This document shows, one piece after another, positions 23,732 to 30,640 of a stretch of DNA of 34,785 nt (its first letter is position 1; each line of letters begins with the position of its first letter). The DNA is from a virus. The stretch lies in the IMG/VR virus record IMGVR_UViG_3300034281_000009, positions 1 to 34,785 of that record. One strand, written 5' to 3'. The notes beneath the pieces were generated by a model. That model searched no databases, had not been told where the DNA came from, and was given only the letters and a program-made list of their open reading frames with translations. The translations under genes and the position numbers were made by a program.

Positions 23732-24015
23732 TGAATGAATTTAGTGCGGAATTGTCGAAAATTTCATGGCACTTAGATATATTTAAGTATATAATTTATT
23801 ATAGGAAGAATATTAAAAATATTGAATTTATTTAATTAAATAACAAATAAAGTAATTAAATTTGCATATAATATAATATAAGCTATATCTAAACATAAAT
23901 AATCCAGCTTAATAAAAAGATTAAAAAAGAGGGATTATTAAATATTTTAACGGGTTAATTCTACCCGAAATAATATAGAAAAAATACTTTACTAAAGCTT
24001 TTAAAAGATTAGGAG
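23732..24015. other. AT-rich intergenic region
   Basis: No ORF with a start and ribosome site was found. The stretch contains overlapping TATAAT hexamers (23867-23877) without a convincing -35 partner, and a small hairpin CGGGT/ACCCG (23951-23967) with no T-run. It separates the RHH gene from a small gene next to attP. Confidence 0.5.
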
Positions 24016-24024
24016 ATGAAAAAC

Positions 24025-24216
24025 GTGATAGACTACGAAAGATCTGTTATCAATCAGATGAATAAACCAATAGAAAATGAAGAATTGAAAATACTATGGG
24101 AGAATAAATCTTTTGCTTATAATTCTATATTTAAGTATTTAAAAAACTATGGACTAAAAGAAAAAGAATTAACTGAAGTTGCGGTATTAATAACAGGATA
24201 TCTCGAGTTAATTTAA
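24025..24216 (+). CDS. Small hypothetical protein next to attP
   Basis: 63-aa helical protein (IDYERSVINQMNKPIENEEL, then a C-terminal helix) without a recognised motif. GTG 24025 is preferred because AGGAG (24011-24015) is 9 bases before it; ATG 24016 would touch the ribosome site. It lies immediately left of the attachment site. A role in recombination is conceivable from position but not supported by sequence. Confidence 0.6.
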   Translation: MIDYERSVINQMNKPIENEELKILWENKSFAYNSIFKYLKNYGLKEKELTEVAVLITGYLELI

Positions 24217-24221
24217 GGCTT

Positions 24222-24246
24222 AAAAAAGTGCACAAAAAAGTGCACA
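24222..24246. repeat. Arm-type integrase sites, left pair
   Basis: Two direct copies of AAAAAGTGCACA, with GTGCAC at 24228-24233 and 24240-24245, 12 bases apart. Together with the right pair they flank the tRNA-like core, as arm sites bound by the N-terminal domain of a tyrosine integrase do. Confidence 0.75.
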
Positions 24247-24373
24247 AAAGTTTAAATTACATCTAAACTACTTTAATTAAAATTAAATTTGTTGCGTTTA
24301 AGAAATTTTATCAAGTATAATCAAGGGACGTAAAATCAACGGCAAGCTGATTTTTACAAAAGTTTCGAACCAA

Positions 24374-24421
24374 CCGTCTCCAAAACCGTTGGCCTAGGTT
24401 CAAGTCCTAGTACCCCTGCCA
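24374..24421 (+). other. attP: attP core: 3' half of tRNA-Trp(CCA)
   Basis: The sequence matches the 3' half of a bacterial tRNA-Trp: anticodon loop CTCCAAA (24378-24384, anticodon CCA), anticodon 3' stem ACCGT, a T-arm CTAGG-TTCAAGT-CCTAG (24394-24410), acceptor strand TACCCCT, discriminator G and CCA (24419-24421). The 5' half is absent, so it is not a working tRNA. Integration here would rebuild the host tRNA 3' end. The integrase gene is adjacent. The identity breaks within the anticodon stem (C at 24375), which marks the probable left edge of the core. Confidence 0.85.
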
Positions 24422-24432
24422 ATTCTTAAAAT

Positions 24433-24455
24433 AAAAAGTGCACAAAAAGTGCACA
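24433..24455. repeat. Arm-type integrase sites, right pair
   Basis: Two more direct copies of AAAAAGTGCACA, with GTGCAC at 24438-24443 and 24449-24454, 11 bases apart. They lie between the core and the integrase gene. Confidence 0.75.
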
Positions 24456-24507
24456 GATTTAAAAAAACAGAATTTATAAAAGCATTAGAATTAACTAATG
24501 CTTTTTT

Positions 24508-25602
24508 TTATTTGAAAATATTCTTAACTTGTTGATCTAATTCTTTAGTTTCTTCTAACCCTAAATGTTGATATATTTTTTTTAATACCCATATATCATG
24601 ACCAAGTCTACCAGCTGCATATTGATCTGGTACTTTATTTTTATAAAGTAAACTTGCATGATAATGTCTCAGGTCGTGGAATCTTATTTTAGGTAAATTA
24701 TTTTCCTCTTTATTTATTGTTTTTCTATATTTCTTAGTAAAGCTATGAGGATTCTGAGTGAATATTTCATATTGAATATCAACTTCATTTTCTTTTTTAT
24801 CATCACTCTTTTTAGGTTTAGATTGTTTTATAGTTTTCAATAAATCTATTAGGTAATCAGGAACTGCAATAGTTCTAATTCCATTATGGCTTTTAGGATC
24901 TTTAAACTCAAATTTATAACCTTCTTCTTCAAGAGCAAGAGCTTCATCAATTCTTATAGTTCCATCTTTTTCATTTAAGTCATTCCATTTTAATGCGAAT
25001 ATTTCACCTCTTCTAAGCCCACACCACCCAGCTAGTAAAATAATTGCCTCATCTTCAATACCAATTTTTTTGAATGCTAAGTATATTTCATTAAATTCTG
25101 CTTCTGTAGGAATCGTAGGTGTAAATTCTGCATTCTTTGGGGCCTTTATGTCAACACAAGGAGATTTTGTTTTAAGAGCATCATAGAACATCTTGGAGAG
25201 TGTAAAAAAATGTTTTCTTACTGTGGTGGATGAAAGTTTCCCTTTTAGTTTATCAGCAATATATTGTTTTATATGCATATCGGTTATTTGGTTTACTTTC
25301 ATGGTGCCAAAAGCTGGTTTAAAGTGAAGTTTTATATACATCTTATAGCCTTTAACTGTAGTTGGAGCAAGAAGCGGCTTATTTATTTCCAACCACTTGT
25401 CCATATAATCTGACATCTTCATCATGCTAAGGTTATTTAATGATTTGCTTTCAACTTGACTTTCTAACTCTCTAGCAGCTTTTTTGCATTCTTTTAAACT
25501 ATTCCTGGTAGCAAATTTTCTTAACATCGTTCCATTTGAATCTCTTCCTACGTATACAGTTGCTTTATAAGTTCCATTATCATTCTTTTTAATTGTGGCC
25601 AT
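24508..25602 (-). CDS. int: Tyrosine recombinase integrase
   Basis: 364-aa site-specific recombinase that inserts and excises the phage at the tRNA-Trp site. Residues 1 to about 50 are the AP2-like arm-binding domain (IKKNDNGTYKATVYVGRDSN), about 62-145 the SAM-like core-binding domain, and about 165-364 the catalytic domain. Visible active residues are Arg197 (GLRRGEI), Lys237, His309 and Arg312 (HDLRHYHA), His335 (LGHDIW) and Tyr344 (IYQHL). All are present, so it should be active. It is transcribed with the S24 repressor (stop and start separated by 1 base), with GGAGGTGA in the repressor's last codons as its ribosome site. Confidence 0.97.
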   Translation of the reverse strand: MATIKKNDNGTYKATVYVGRDSNGTMLRKFATRNSLKECKKAARELESQVESKSLNNLSMMKMSDYMDKWLEINKPLLAPTTVKGYKMYIKLHFKPAFGTMKVNQITDMHIKQYIADKLKGKLSSTTVRKHFFTLSKMFYDALKTKSPCVDIKAPKNAEFTPTIPTEAEFNEIYLAFKKIGIEDEAIILLAGWCGLRRGEIFALKWNDLNEKDGTIRIDEALALEEEGYKFEFKDPKSHNGIRTIAVPDYLIDLLKTIKQSKPKKSDDKKENEVDIQYEIFTQNPHSFTKKYRKTINKEENNLPKIRFHDLRHYHASLLYKNKVPDQYAAGRLGHDIWVLKKIYQHLGLEETKELDQQVKNIFK

Positions 25603-25603
25603 A

Positions 25604-26233
25604 TTATTTCACCTCCGATTTAAAACATACAGCCTTACCTAAAATTTTGATTTCTTTCTTATCTTTTTTTGAAAATATCATATCTTTGTAATTAGGATTT
25701 TCAGGTCTTAATATTATATTTCCTTCGATTTTATATAATCTTTTTAAAGTTGCCATCTCTCCATCTATTTGAATAGCGGCTATTTCTCCATTCTCAACAT
25801 CAGGTTGTTTACGTATATAGATTATATCTCCATCAAATATTCTTGCATTAATCATGCTATCACCCTTCGCCTTTAGACAAAAGTCTAAATCTTCATTGGG
25901 AAGAATATATTCATATCCTTGTATATCTTGTTGTGCAGAAATAGGAACACCGCAAGCAATCACACCAAGTATAGGTATCATTTTATATTTTATTTCGTCA
26001 CCATATTTATCATCAGTAATTCCAACCAAATAATCAGCTTTAACTCCAAAAAAATCAGCGATTGCAGAAACGTCAGTAAACTTTTGAGGTTCTTCTAAAT
26101 TATTTTCCCATTTAGAAATCATAGACTTGCTAATACTTCTGTTGTATTTATCATTAATAACCGTAAGTAGTTCTTCTTGTGTTAAATTCTGTTCTTTTCT
26201 AAGTTCCTTAATTTTATAACCAAATGTTTTCAT
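25604..26233 (-). CDS. S24/LexA-like phage repressor (CI type)
   Basis: 209-aa repressor with an N-terminal XRE HTH (GYKIKELRKEQNLTQEELLT, ISKSMISKWENNLEEPQKF) and a C-terminal self-cleaving domain: cleavage site Cys94-Gly95 in GVIACGVPI, nucleophile Ser126 (KGDSMINARIFDGD), general base Lys164 (MATLKRLY). It can thus respond to DNA damage through RecA-stimulated cleavage. ATG 26233 is chosen because GGAGGT lies just before it, inside the longer reading from 26245. It is divergent from a Cro-like gene across an operator-like site. Confidence 0.93.
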   Translation of the reverse strand: MKTFGYKIKELRKEQNLTQEELLTVINDKYNRSISKSMISKWENNLEEPQKFTDVSAIADFFGVKADYLVGITDDKYGDEIKYKMIPILGVIACGVPISAQQDIQGYEYILPNEDLDFCLKAKGDSMINARIFDGDIIYIRKQPDVENGEIAAIQIDGEMATLKRLYKIEGNIILRPENPNYKDMIFSKKDKKEIKILGKAVCFKSEVK

Positions 26234-26263
26234 TATTACCTCCATCTTTAACTCTATATAAAC

Positions 26264-26292
26264 ATTATATATTTAAAGTTTCGTGAAAGCAA
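26264..26292 (-). promoter_or_regulatory. Leftward promoter of the S24 repressor
   Basis: On the minus strand TTGCTT (26292-26287), a 17-base spacer and TATAAT (26269-26264). The spacer holds TTTCAC-GAAA, a half-operator resembling the TTCG-N4-CGAA sites nearby, which fits autoregulation. Confidence 0.75.
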
Positions 26293-26322
26293 TATATTTT
26301 TTAAAAAACTTAATGTATTTTA

Positions 26323-26351
26323 TTTACAATTAAACATTGTTGTGATACGAT
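26323..26351 (+). promoter_or_regulatory. Rightward early promoter
   Basis: TTTACA (26323-26328), 17-base spacer, TACGAT (26346-26351, four of six consensus bases). It is followed within 17 bases by TTCG-AACT-CGAA (26368-26379). This placement fits a repressible lytic promoter leading into the Cro-like gene and onward to the early genes. Confidence 0.6.
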
Positions 26352-26367
26352 ATATTCATAAATAAGT

Positions 26368-26379
26368 TTCGAACTCGAA
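26368..26379. promoter_or_regulatory. Operator-like site TTCG-N4-CGAA
   Basis: TTCG-AACT-CGAA lies between the rightward promoter and the Cro-like start codon. The same TTCG-N4-CGAA form recurs at 26634-26645 and 26661-26672. Confidence 0.65.
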
Positions 26380-26394
26380 GAAAGGAGTATTAAA

Positions 26395-26640
26395 ATGGCT
26401 GGAAAAACTAAGAATGGTGTTAGAAGAATGCATACCCCTTACACAAAATTTAAAGCTCTTATGCAAGAAAAAAATATTAAGCAAAAGGAGCTGGCTTTAT
26501 TACTTAACAAAACAATAACTGCAGTAAACCAAAATCTAAATGGTACAGGTGGAGATTTTAGCATGAGGGATGTTCGCAAAATATGTTTGGAATATGATAT
26601 TAGCTCAGATACGTTTTTTGTTAAACAAAAAGTTTCGTAA
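26395..26640 (+). CDS. Cro-like XRE-family regulator
   Basis: 81-aa HTH protein: TKFKALMQEKNIKQKELALL, then NKTITAVNQNLNGTGGDFSM, and RDVRKICLEYDISSDTFF. It is divergent from the S24 repressor, as Cro is from CI. AAAGGAG precedes ATG 26395. Its stop codon lies inside an operator-like inverted repeat. It is the first gene of the rightward early transcript. Confidence 0.85.
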   Translation: MAGKTKNGVRRMHTPYTKFKALMQEKNIKQKELALLLNKTITAVNQNLNGTGGDFSMRDVRKICLEYDISSDTFFVKQKVS

Positions 26641-26673
26641 TCGAAAAAGGTTTAGAATACTTCGATTACGAAA
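26633..26673. promoter_or_regulatory. Paired 13-bp inverted repeat of operator type
   Basis: TTTCGTAATCGAA (26633-26645) and its exact complement TTCGATTACGAAA (26661-26673) are 15 bases apart. Each arm is itself a TTCG-N4-CGAA site. There is no T-run after the right arm, so this is not a typical terminator; it may be a double operator, or an mRNA hairpin between the Cro-like and antirepressor genes. Confidence 0.7.
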
Positions 26674-26708
26674 TCGAAGAAATCTAGAGAAAGAAGGGAC
26701 AAGCTTGT

Positions 26709-27476
26709 ATGAACAAGTTAAAGATTTTTAAGAATGAACAATTTGGAGAAATAAGAACAATTATTGAGGATGAGCAACTTTGGTTTGTAGCTCAAGATAT
26801 TTCAAAAATATTAGATTATTCAGAAACTTCAGTAATGTTAAGAAGATTAGATATTGATGAAACTATGAAGATTGTACCCACCGAAATAGTCGGTACAAAT
26901 TCTATGGCGAGAGAAGTAACCGTCATAAATGAAAGCGGTTTATATAATGCAGTTTTAGGGAGTAAGAAACCAGAAGCTAGAAAATTTAAGAAATGGGTAA
27001 CAAGTGAAGTACTTCCAGATATCAGAAAACATGGAGCTTATATGACAGATGATTCAATTGAAAAAGCATTGACGGATCCTGATTTCTTAATTCAACTGGC
27101 TACTAATTTAAAAGAAGAAAAGTTAAAAAGATTGGATGCTGAAAAGAGAATTGAAATTGATAGACCAAAAGTAATTTTTGCAGATGCTTTGGAAATCTCA
27201 GATAATACCATCCTAGTAGGAGAACTCGCAAAGCTTCTAAAACAAAATGGAATTGATATTGGACAAAACAGATTATTTGAAAAACTTAGGGAAATGAATT
27301 ATTTAGGAACCAAAGGAGAATATAAAAATCTTCCAACTCAAAAGGCAATGGATTTAAAATTGTTTGAGATTAAGAAAAGAACAATAAATAACCCAGATGG
27401 AAGTGTAAGAGTTACTACTACAACAAAAGTTACGGGCAAAGGGCAAATATACTTTGTAAATAAATTCAAGATATGA
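26709..27476 (+). CDS. BRO/KilAC antirepressor
   Basis: 255 aa with two domains: N-terminal BRO-N (residues 1 to about 115: GEIRTIIEDEQLWFVAQDIS, VINESGLYNAVLGSKKPEAR, WVTSEVLPDIRKHG) and C-terminal KilAC/ANT (about 150-255: RPKVIFADALEISDNTILVG, then ELAKLLKQNGIDIGQNRLFE, and GKGQIYFVNKF). This combination is typical of phage antirepressors that disarm the lysogeny repressor. AAGAAGGGAC precedes ATG 26709. The gene follows a paired operator, so its expression is probably controlled by the repressor or Cro. Confidence 0.93.
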   Translation: MNKLKIFKNEQFGEIRTIIEDEQLWFVAQDISKILDYSETSVMLRRLDIDETMKIVPTEIVGTNSMAREVTVINESGLYNAVLGSKKPEARKFKKWVTSEVLPDIRKHGAYMTDDSIEKALTDPDFLIQLATNLKEEKLKRLDAEKRIEIDRPKVIFADALEISDNTILVGELAKLLKQNGIDIGQNRLFEKLREMNYLGTKGEYKNLPTQKAMDLKLFEIKKRTINNPDGSVRVTTTTKVTGKGQIYFVNKFKI

Positions 27477-27495
27477 GGGAAGAGGGAGACAATAT

Positions 27496-27735
27496 TTGGC
27501 AAACTTAAATGAGAATTCAACTGTTCAAGATATAGAGGAGTTTTTATTATTTCATATGGATGAAGCTGATGAAAGGAAGTCAACTATTAATCCATCATTA
27601 ACGAAAAAGCAAGTTTGGAATATAAATATGAGTGCAATTACAAGAGGTACTACAATTACAAGAGTTCATAATATTATGCTTAAAAATATAAAGAAAGAAT
27701 TTGGCTCTTATTATGAAAAAGAGGAGCAGAAATGA
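27496..27735 (+). CDS. Small early hypothetical protein
   Basis: 79 aa, charged and helical (MANLNENSTVQDIEEFLL, then KKQVWNINMSAITRGTTITR), with no known motif. The start is TTG 27496, with AGGGAG 7 bases before it. The stop overlaps a possible 23-aa gene (ATGA). It is the first gene after the antirepressor in the early region; function unknown. Confidence 0.65.
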   Translation: MANLNENSTVQDIEEFLLFHMDEADERKSTINPSLTKKQVWNINMSAITRGTTITRVHNIMLKNIKKEFGSYYEKEEQK

Positions 27736-27803
27736 TAAGACAGGCACCAATGTTTAAAAAATGCACATATAAAAGGATCCAGAGCGAATGGATTCCAAAC
27801 TGA
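27732..27803 (+). CDS. Possible 23-aa small protein
   Basis: ATG 27732 overlaps the previous stop (ATGA) and has GAGGAG 5 bases upstream, so it is well set for coupled translation. The product (MIRQAPMFKKCTYKRIQSEW plus 3 residues) is short and basic with one Cys. It may be a genuine micro-gene or the remnant of a longer gene. Confidence 0.35.
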   Translation: MIRQAPMFKKCTYKRIQSEWIPN

Positions 27804-27875
27804 AAACTATGAAAAATATACAAGTTAATTATAAGCTCAATTTTAAAATATATCAAATAAATGGGGGAATTAGTA

Positions 27876-28163
27876 ATGATAACAAAAACATTCATCTGTG
27901 ATTTATGTAAAAAAAGTGTAGGGGAGTTTGAACTATTTCAACTTAGCACCAATCTAACTATTCCAAAATCTAATGGTTACCTTCTAAGTTTGGCGACAGT
28001 TAAGAAAGATATTTGTAAATGTTGCTTAAAGGCAAAAGGTATTGTCATTGAAGAAACTGAGGATAGAAAAATAGCAGTTGAAATTGAACAAAAGAATCAA
28101 AAAACATTTGAATCTAAGATACTAGATTTGCTTGAAGATTTAGGAGTTGCATTTGTAGAGTAG
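27876..28163 (+). CDS. Small zinc-finger early protein
   Basis: 95 aa. ICDLCKKS near the start and ICKCCLKA in the middle give two CxxC pairs that could bind one zinc ion. The C-terminal third is helical. ATG 27876 is preferred over ATG 27861 because GGGGGA lies 7 bases before it and within the longer reading. It is encoded in the early region with other small zinc-binding proteins and may bind nucleic acid, but no family was recognised. Confidence 0.65.
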   Translation: MITKTFICDLCKKSVGEFELFQLSTNLTIPKSNGYLLSLATVKKDICKCCLKAKGIVIEETEDRKIAVEIEQKNQKTFESKILDLLEDLGVAFVE

Positions 28164-28198
28164 ATTGAATTTTAAATAAGTAAATGGGGGAACGAGAA

Positions 28199-28444
28199 AT
28201 GGGAAATGCAATGATAATCAGGAAATTAGAAAAATGCGGTAGGATTACTTTACCCATAGAAGTTAGGAAAAAATTTAAAATGGTTGCGGATGATCTAATT
28301 GAAATTTATACAGAGGGAGATACAATAATTCTAAAAAAATATGAACCATTTTGTTTATTCTGTGGAGAGTCAACGAATGTAAGGAAATATAAGGATAAGA
28401 AAATTTGTTTAAAATGTTTGGAAGCATTGAGGATTATGAGATGA
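28199..28444 (+). CDS. AbrB/SpoVT-like regulator with zinc ribbon
   Basis: 81 aa. Residues about 5-45 are a SpoVT/AbrB swapped-hairpin domain (RKLEKCGRITLPIEVRKKFK, then LIEIYTEGDTIILKKYE). Residues about 50-76 are a zinc ribbon (CLFCGES then CLKC). AbrB-type proteins are transcription regulators, and the ribbon could tune DNA or partner binding. Start ATG 28199 is chosen over ATG 28184 because GGGGGAA (28186-28192) lies 6 bases ahead of it. The stop overlaps the ATPase start (ATGA). Confidence 0.8.
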   Translation: MGNAMIIRKLEKCGRITLPIEVRKKFKMVADDLIEIYTEGDTIILKKYEPFCLFCGESTNVRKYKDKKICLKCLEALRIMR

Positions 28445-30111
28445 AAATTAAAAGAATAGAGTTTAAACACTTTTTAGGAATTGAGGAGTTTGAATTAGAG
28501 CCTGGGAAGATAAATATCATTAGTGGTCCAAAAGGAAGCAGTAAGAGCTCTGTCATAGAAGGAATTGAGAAAGTCTTTACTAACAAAAATCGAAGAACAG
28601 AGATTATCAAGCATGGAGCAGATGAAGCTATTTTATTTATTGAAACAGATGATGGTTTAGAAATTGGTCGCAAAATTAGAAATGATAAAGCTGATTATTT
28701 AAAAATCAGAAAAGGTGATGAAGGTGTTCCAAATACGGAAGCTTATCTAAGAAATTTCATTAATGGAGATGTTTTCAGGCCTGTAGATTGGGTGAACATG
28801 AAATCAGATCTACAGACAAAAAGTATTCTTAATATGCTTCAAATAGATTGGTCCCAGGAAAAAATTGAAAAATGGTTTGGGGAGATTCCTTCAAACATTG
28901 AATATGACCAACATATCTTGATGGTATTGAAGGCTATAGAGGTTAAATATTTTAAAGACAGAGAAGAACTCAATAGACAAATTAAGGAGCTTAGAACTCA
29001 AATACAGATTATTAAGAAGGATATGCCTGAGAATTATGACGGAGAAACTTGGAGAGATTTAAAAGTTCAAGACCTTTATAGGATAATATCCGATGCTCAA
29101 AAGACTAATGGATATATTAAACAAGCTCAATCCCTTCAAGAAAATATTCAGAATCAAATTGATACTATTACTGCAAATATTGAGAGTGAAGCAACTAGGG
29201 TACAGATGAAATATAAGGACCAAAGACAAGATATTAAAGATATTATTGACTCATCTAAAACCAAAATTGAAAAGACAAAAAATTTATTAAGTGAAGCTGA
29301 TTCTAATTTAAAAAATAGTCTAAGTCTTAATGAAACAGTATATCATCGTCTATTACGTGAACTTGAGAAAGAATTTGAGAAGAAGAAACAAGATTTAAAA
29401 CTTGTAAGTATGGCTGAAGATGAAAAAATGCTATCCAATACAACAAAGTTTAAAGAGGACCAAAAGGATACAATCCAGCTCCAAGAAACTAAGATAGCAA
29501 CTAAACAGCAGGAATTTATTTACCTAGATGAAATTGAAAATCAAGCACTTGAAGCAGTGAAGGTTAAAAAGGCTGCTGAAATTGAGAAGGTTAATGCAAG
29601 AGTTGGTAAGGCTGCTGAATATTTAAAAATAACTGAGTCTATTGAAATTGAATCTCTTCAAAAACAAGCAGATGAAGTTGCAACTATGCAGAGCTATTTA
29701 AGGCTCTGGGATAAGCTTGTCGATATTAGAGATAATCAATTGCCTGAGAGAGAGAGAAATGCAGAAGGGTTATCCTCAAAAATAGAAACTGCAAGGACAT
29801 TGCCTACTGAACTTTTAAAAACTGCTCAGATGCCAGTGGAAGGTATTTCGGTGGATGAGAAGGGATCAATCAGAATCAATAAAACTTTGATAGAAGGACT
29901 CTCTGATGGTGAAAAACTAACTTTAGCCATGAAGATAGCAAAGGCTCAGGCAGGGGAATTACGCGTTGTGTGTATCGACAAGTGGGAATCTTTGAATAAA
30001 AAGGCACAAGATAAACTTTTAAAAGAAATGGGAAATGATGAATTCCAATACTTTATAACTCAAGTTTCCGATACGGATAGTGATGGATTAGAGATAAAGA
30101 AAAATGTATGA
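28441..30111 (+). CDS. SMC/RecF-like AAA ATPase
   Basis: 556 aa. It opens with MKIKRIEFKHFLGIEEFEL, the N-terminus of Rad50/SMC/RecF ATPases, then Walker A GPKGSSKSS (29-37). About residues 180-430 are long charged helices, likely coiled coil. The C-terminal half returns to the head with the ABC signature LSDGEKLTLAMK and a Walker B segment VVCIDKWESL that lacks the usual acidic residue right after Asp. It heads the recombination set with a probable annealing protein and a nuclease. ATG 28441 overlaps the AbrB-like stop. Confidence 0.85.
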   Translation: MKIKRIEFKHFLGIEEFELEPGKINIISGPKGSSKSSVIEGIEKVFTNKNRRTEIIKHGADEAILFIETDDGLEIGRKIRNDKADYLKIRKGDEGVPNTEAYLRNFINGDVFRPVDWVNMKSDLQTKSILNMLQIDWSQEKIEKWFGEIPSNIEYDQHILMVLKAIEVKYFKDREELNRQIKELRTQIQIIKKDMPENYDGETWRDLKVQDLYRIISDAQKTNGYIKQAQSLQENIQNQIDTITANIESEATRVQMKYKDQRQDIKDIIDSSKTKIEKTKNLLSEADSNLKNSLSLNETVYHRLLRELEKEFEKKKQDLKLVSMAEDEKMLSNTTKFKEDQKDTIQLQETKIATKQQEFIYLDEIENQALEAVKVKKAAEIEKVNARVGKAAEYLKITESIEIESLQKQADEVATMQSYLRLWDKLVDIRDNQLPERERNAEGLSSKIETARTLPTELLKTAQMPVEGISVDEKGSIRINKTLIEGLSDGEKLTLAMKIAKAQAGELRVVCIDKWESLNKKAQDKLLKEMGNDEFQYFITQVSDTDSDGLEIKKNV

Positions 30112-30637
30112 ATCAGAATTTAAGAAATGTGAGATATGTGAGAGTATTAAAAAAGTGTTTTATTTCAGAAAGAAAATATATCTATGTGAGAGACACTATG
30201 CACAAATGAGTAGAAAAGAAAAATGTAATATTAGATGTTCTATGAAAGTTAAAAATTTAGAAAATGAAATATGGGAAGATATTATCGGATATGAAGAGTT
30301 ATATCTAATTAGTAACCTTGGGCGTGTGAAAAGTTTACCAAAATTCTTTCAAGGTGAAAAGATATTGAAACCAAGACTAGATAGATATGGCTATCCTACT
30401 ATTGGGCTAATAAAAAATAAAATTAAAAAAACATATAAAATCCATAGGTTAGTTACGAAAGCTTTTATTGAAAACCCTTTAAATTATCCATCTATTAATC
30501 ATAAAGATGAAAATAAAGAAAATAACAGTACGGACAATCTTGAATGGTGCACAGTTGGTTATAACAACAAATACGGGAATAGAATCAAACTTGCAGCTGA
30601 CACAAATAGGGGTAGAAAAAAATTAGGGGGTAAATAG
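30104..30637 (+). CDS. HNH homing endonuclease (NUMOD4-type)
   Basis: 177 aa. Residues about 55-75 are NUMOD4-like (NEIWEDIIGYEELYLISNLG), then RVKSLPKF, and about 115-150 the HNH motif (KTYKIHRLVTKAFIENP, SINHKDENKENNSTDNLEWC). The N-terminal 40 residues add cysteines (CEICES, CERHY) of possible zinc-binding type. This is a free-standing homing endonuclease, a selfish gene between the ATPase and the annealing protein. It starts inside the ATPase 3' end (8-base overlap), so it uses the same transcript. Confidence 0.85.
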   Translation: MYESEFKKCEICESIKKVFYFRKKIYLCERHYAQMSRKEKCNIRCSMKVKNLENEIWEDIIGYEELYLISNLGRVKSLPKFFQGEKILKPRLDRYGYPTIGLIKNKIKKTYKIHRLVTKAFIENPLNYPSINHKDENKENNSTDNLEWCTVGYNNKYGNRIKLAADTNRGRKKLGGK

Positions 30638-30640
30638 TTA

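Noticed and set aside
23951-23967. Terminator from the CGGGT/ACCCG hairpin
   Set aside because: The stem is only 5 bp and no T-run follows.
22278-24216. Toxin-antitoxin system from the RHH gene and its neighbours
   Set aside because: No toxin-like partner (RelE, MazF, HicA type) adjoins the RHH gene, and it is ended by its own terminator.
24330-24357. Terminator or small RNA from GTAAAATCA / TGATTTTTAC
   Set aside because: It is an imperfect stem with no proper T-tail; it may instead be part of the attachment region.
24374-24421. Functional tRNA gene
   Set aside because: Only the 3' half is present; no 5' acceptor strand, D-arm or complete anticodon stem precedes it.
26633-26673. Rho-independent terminator after the Cro-like gene
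   Set aside because: The 13-bp inverted repeat lacks a T-run and each arm is an operator-type site, so an operator is more likely.
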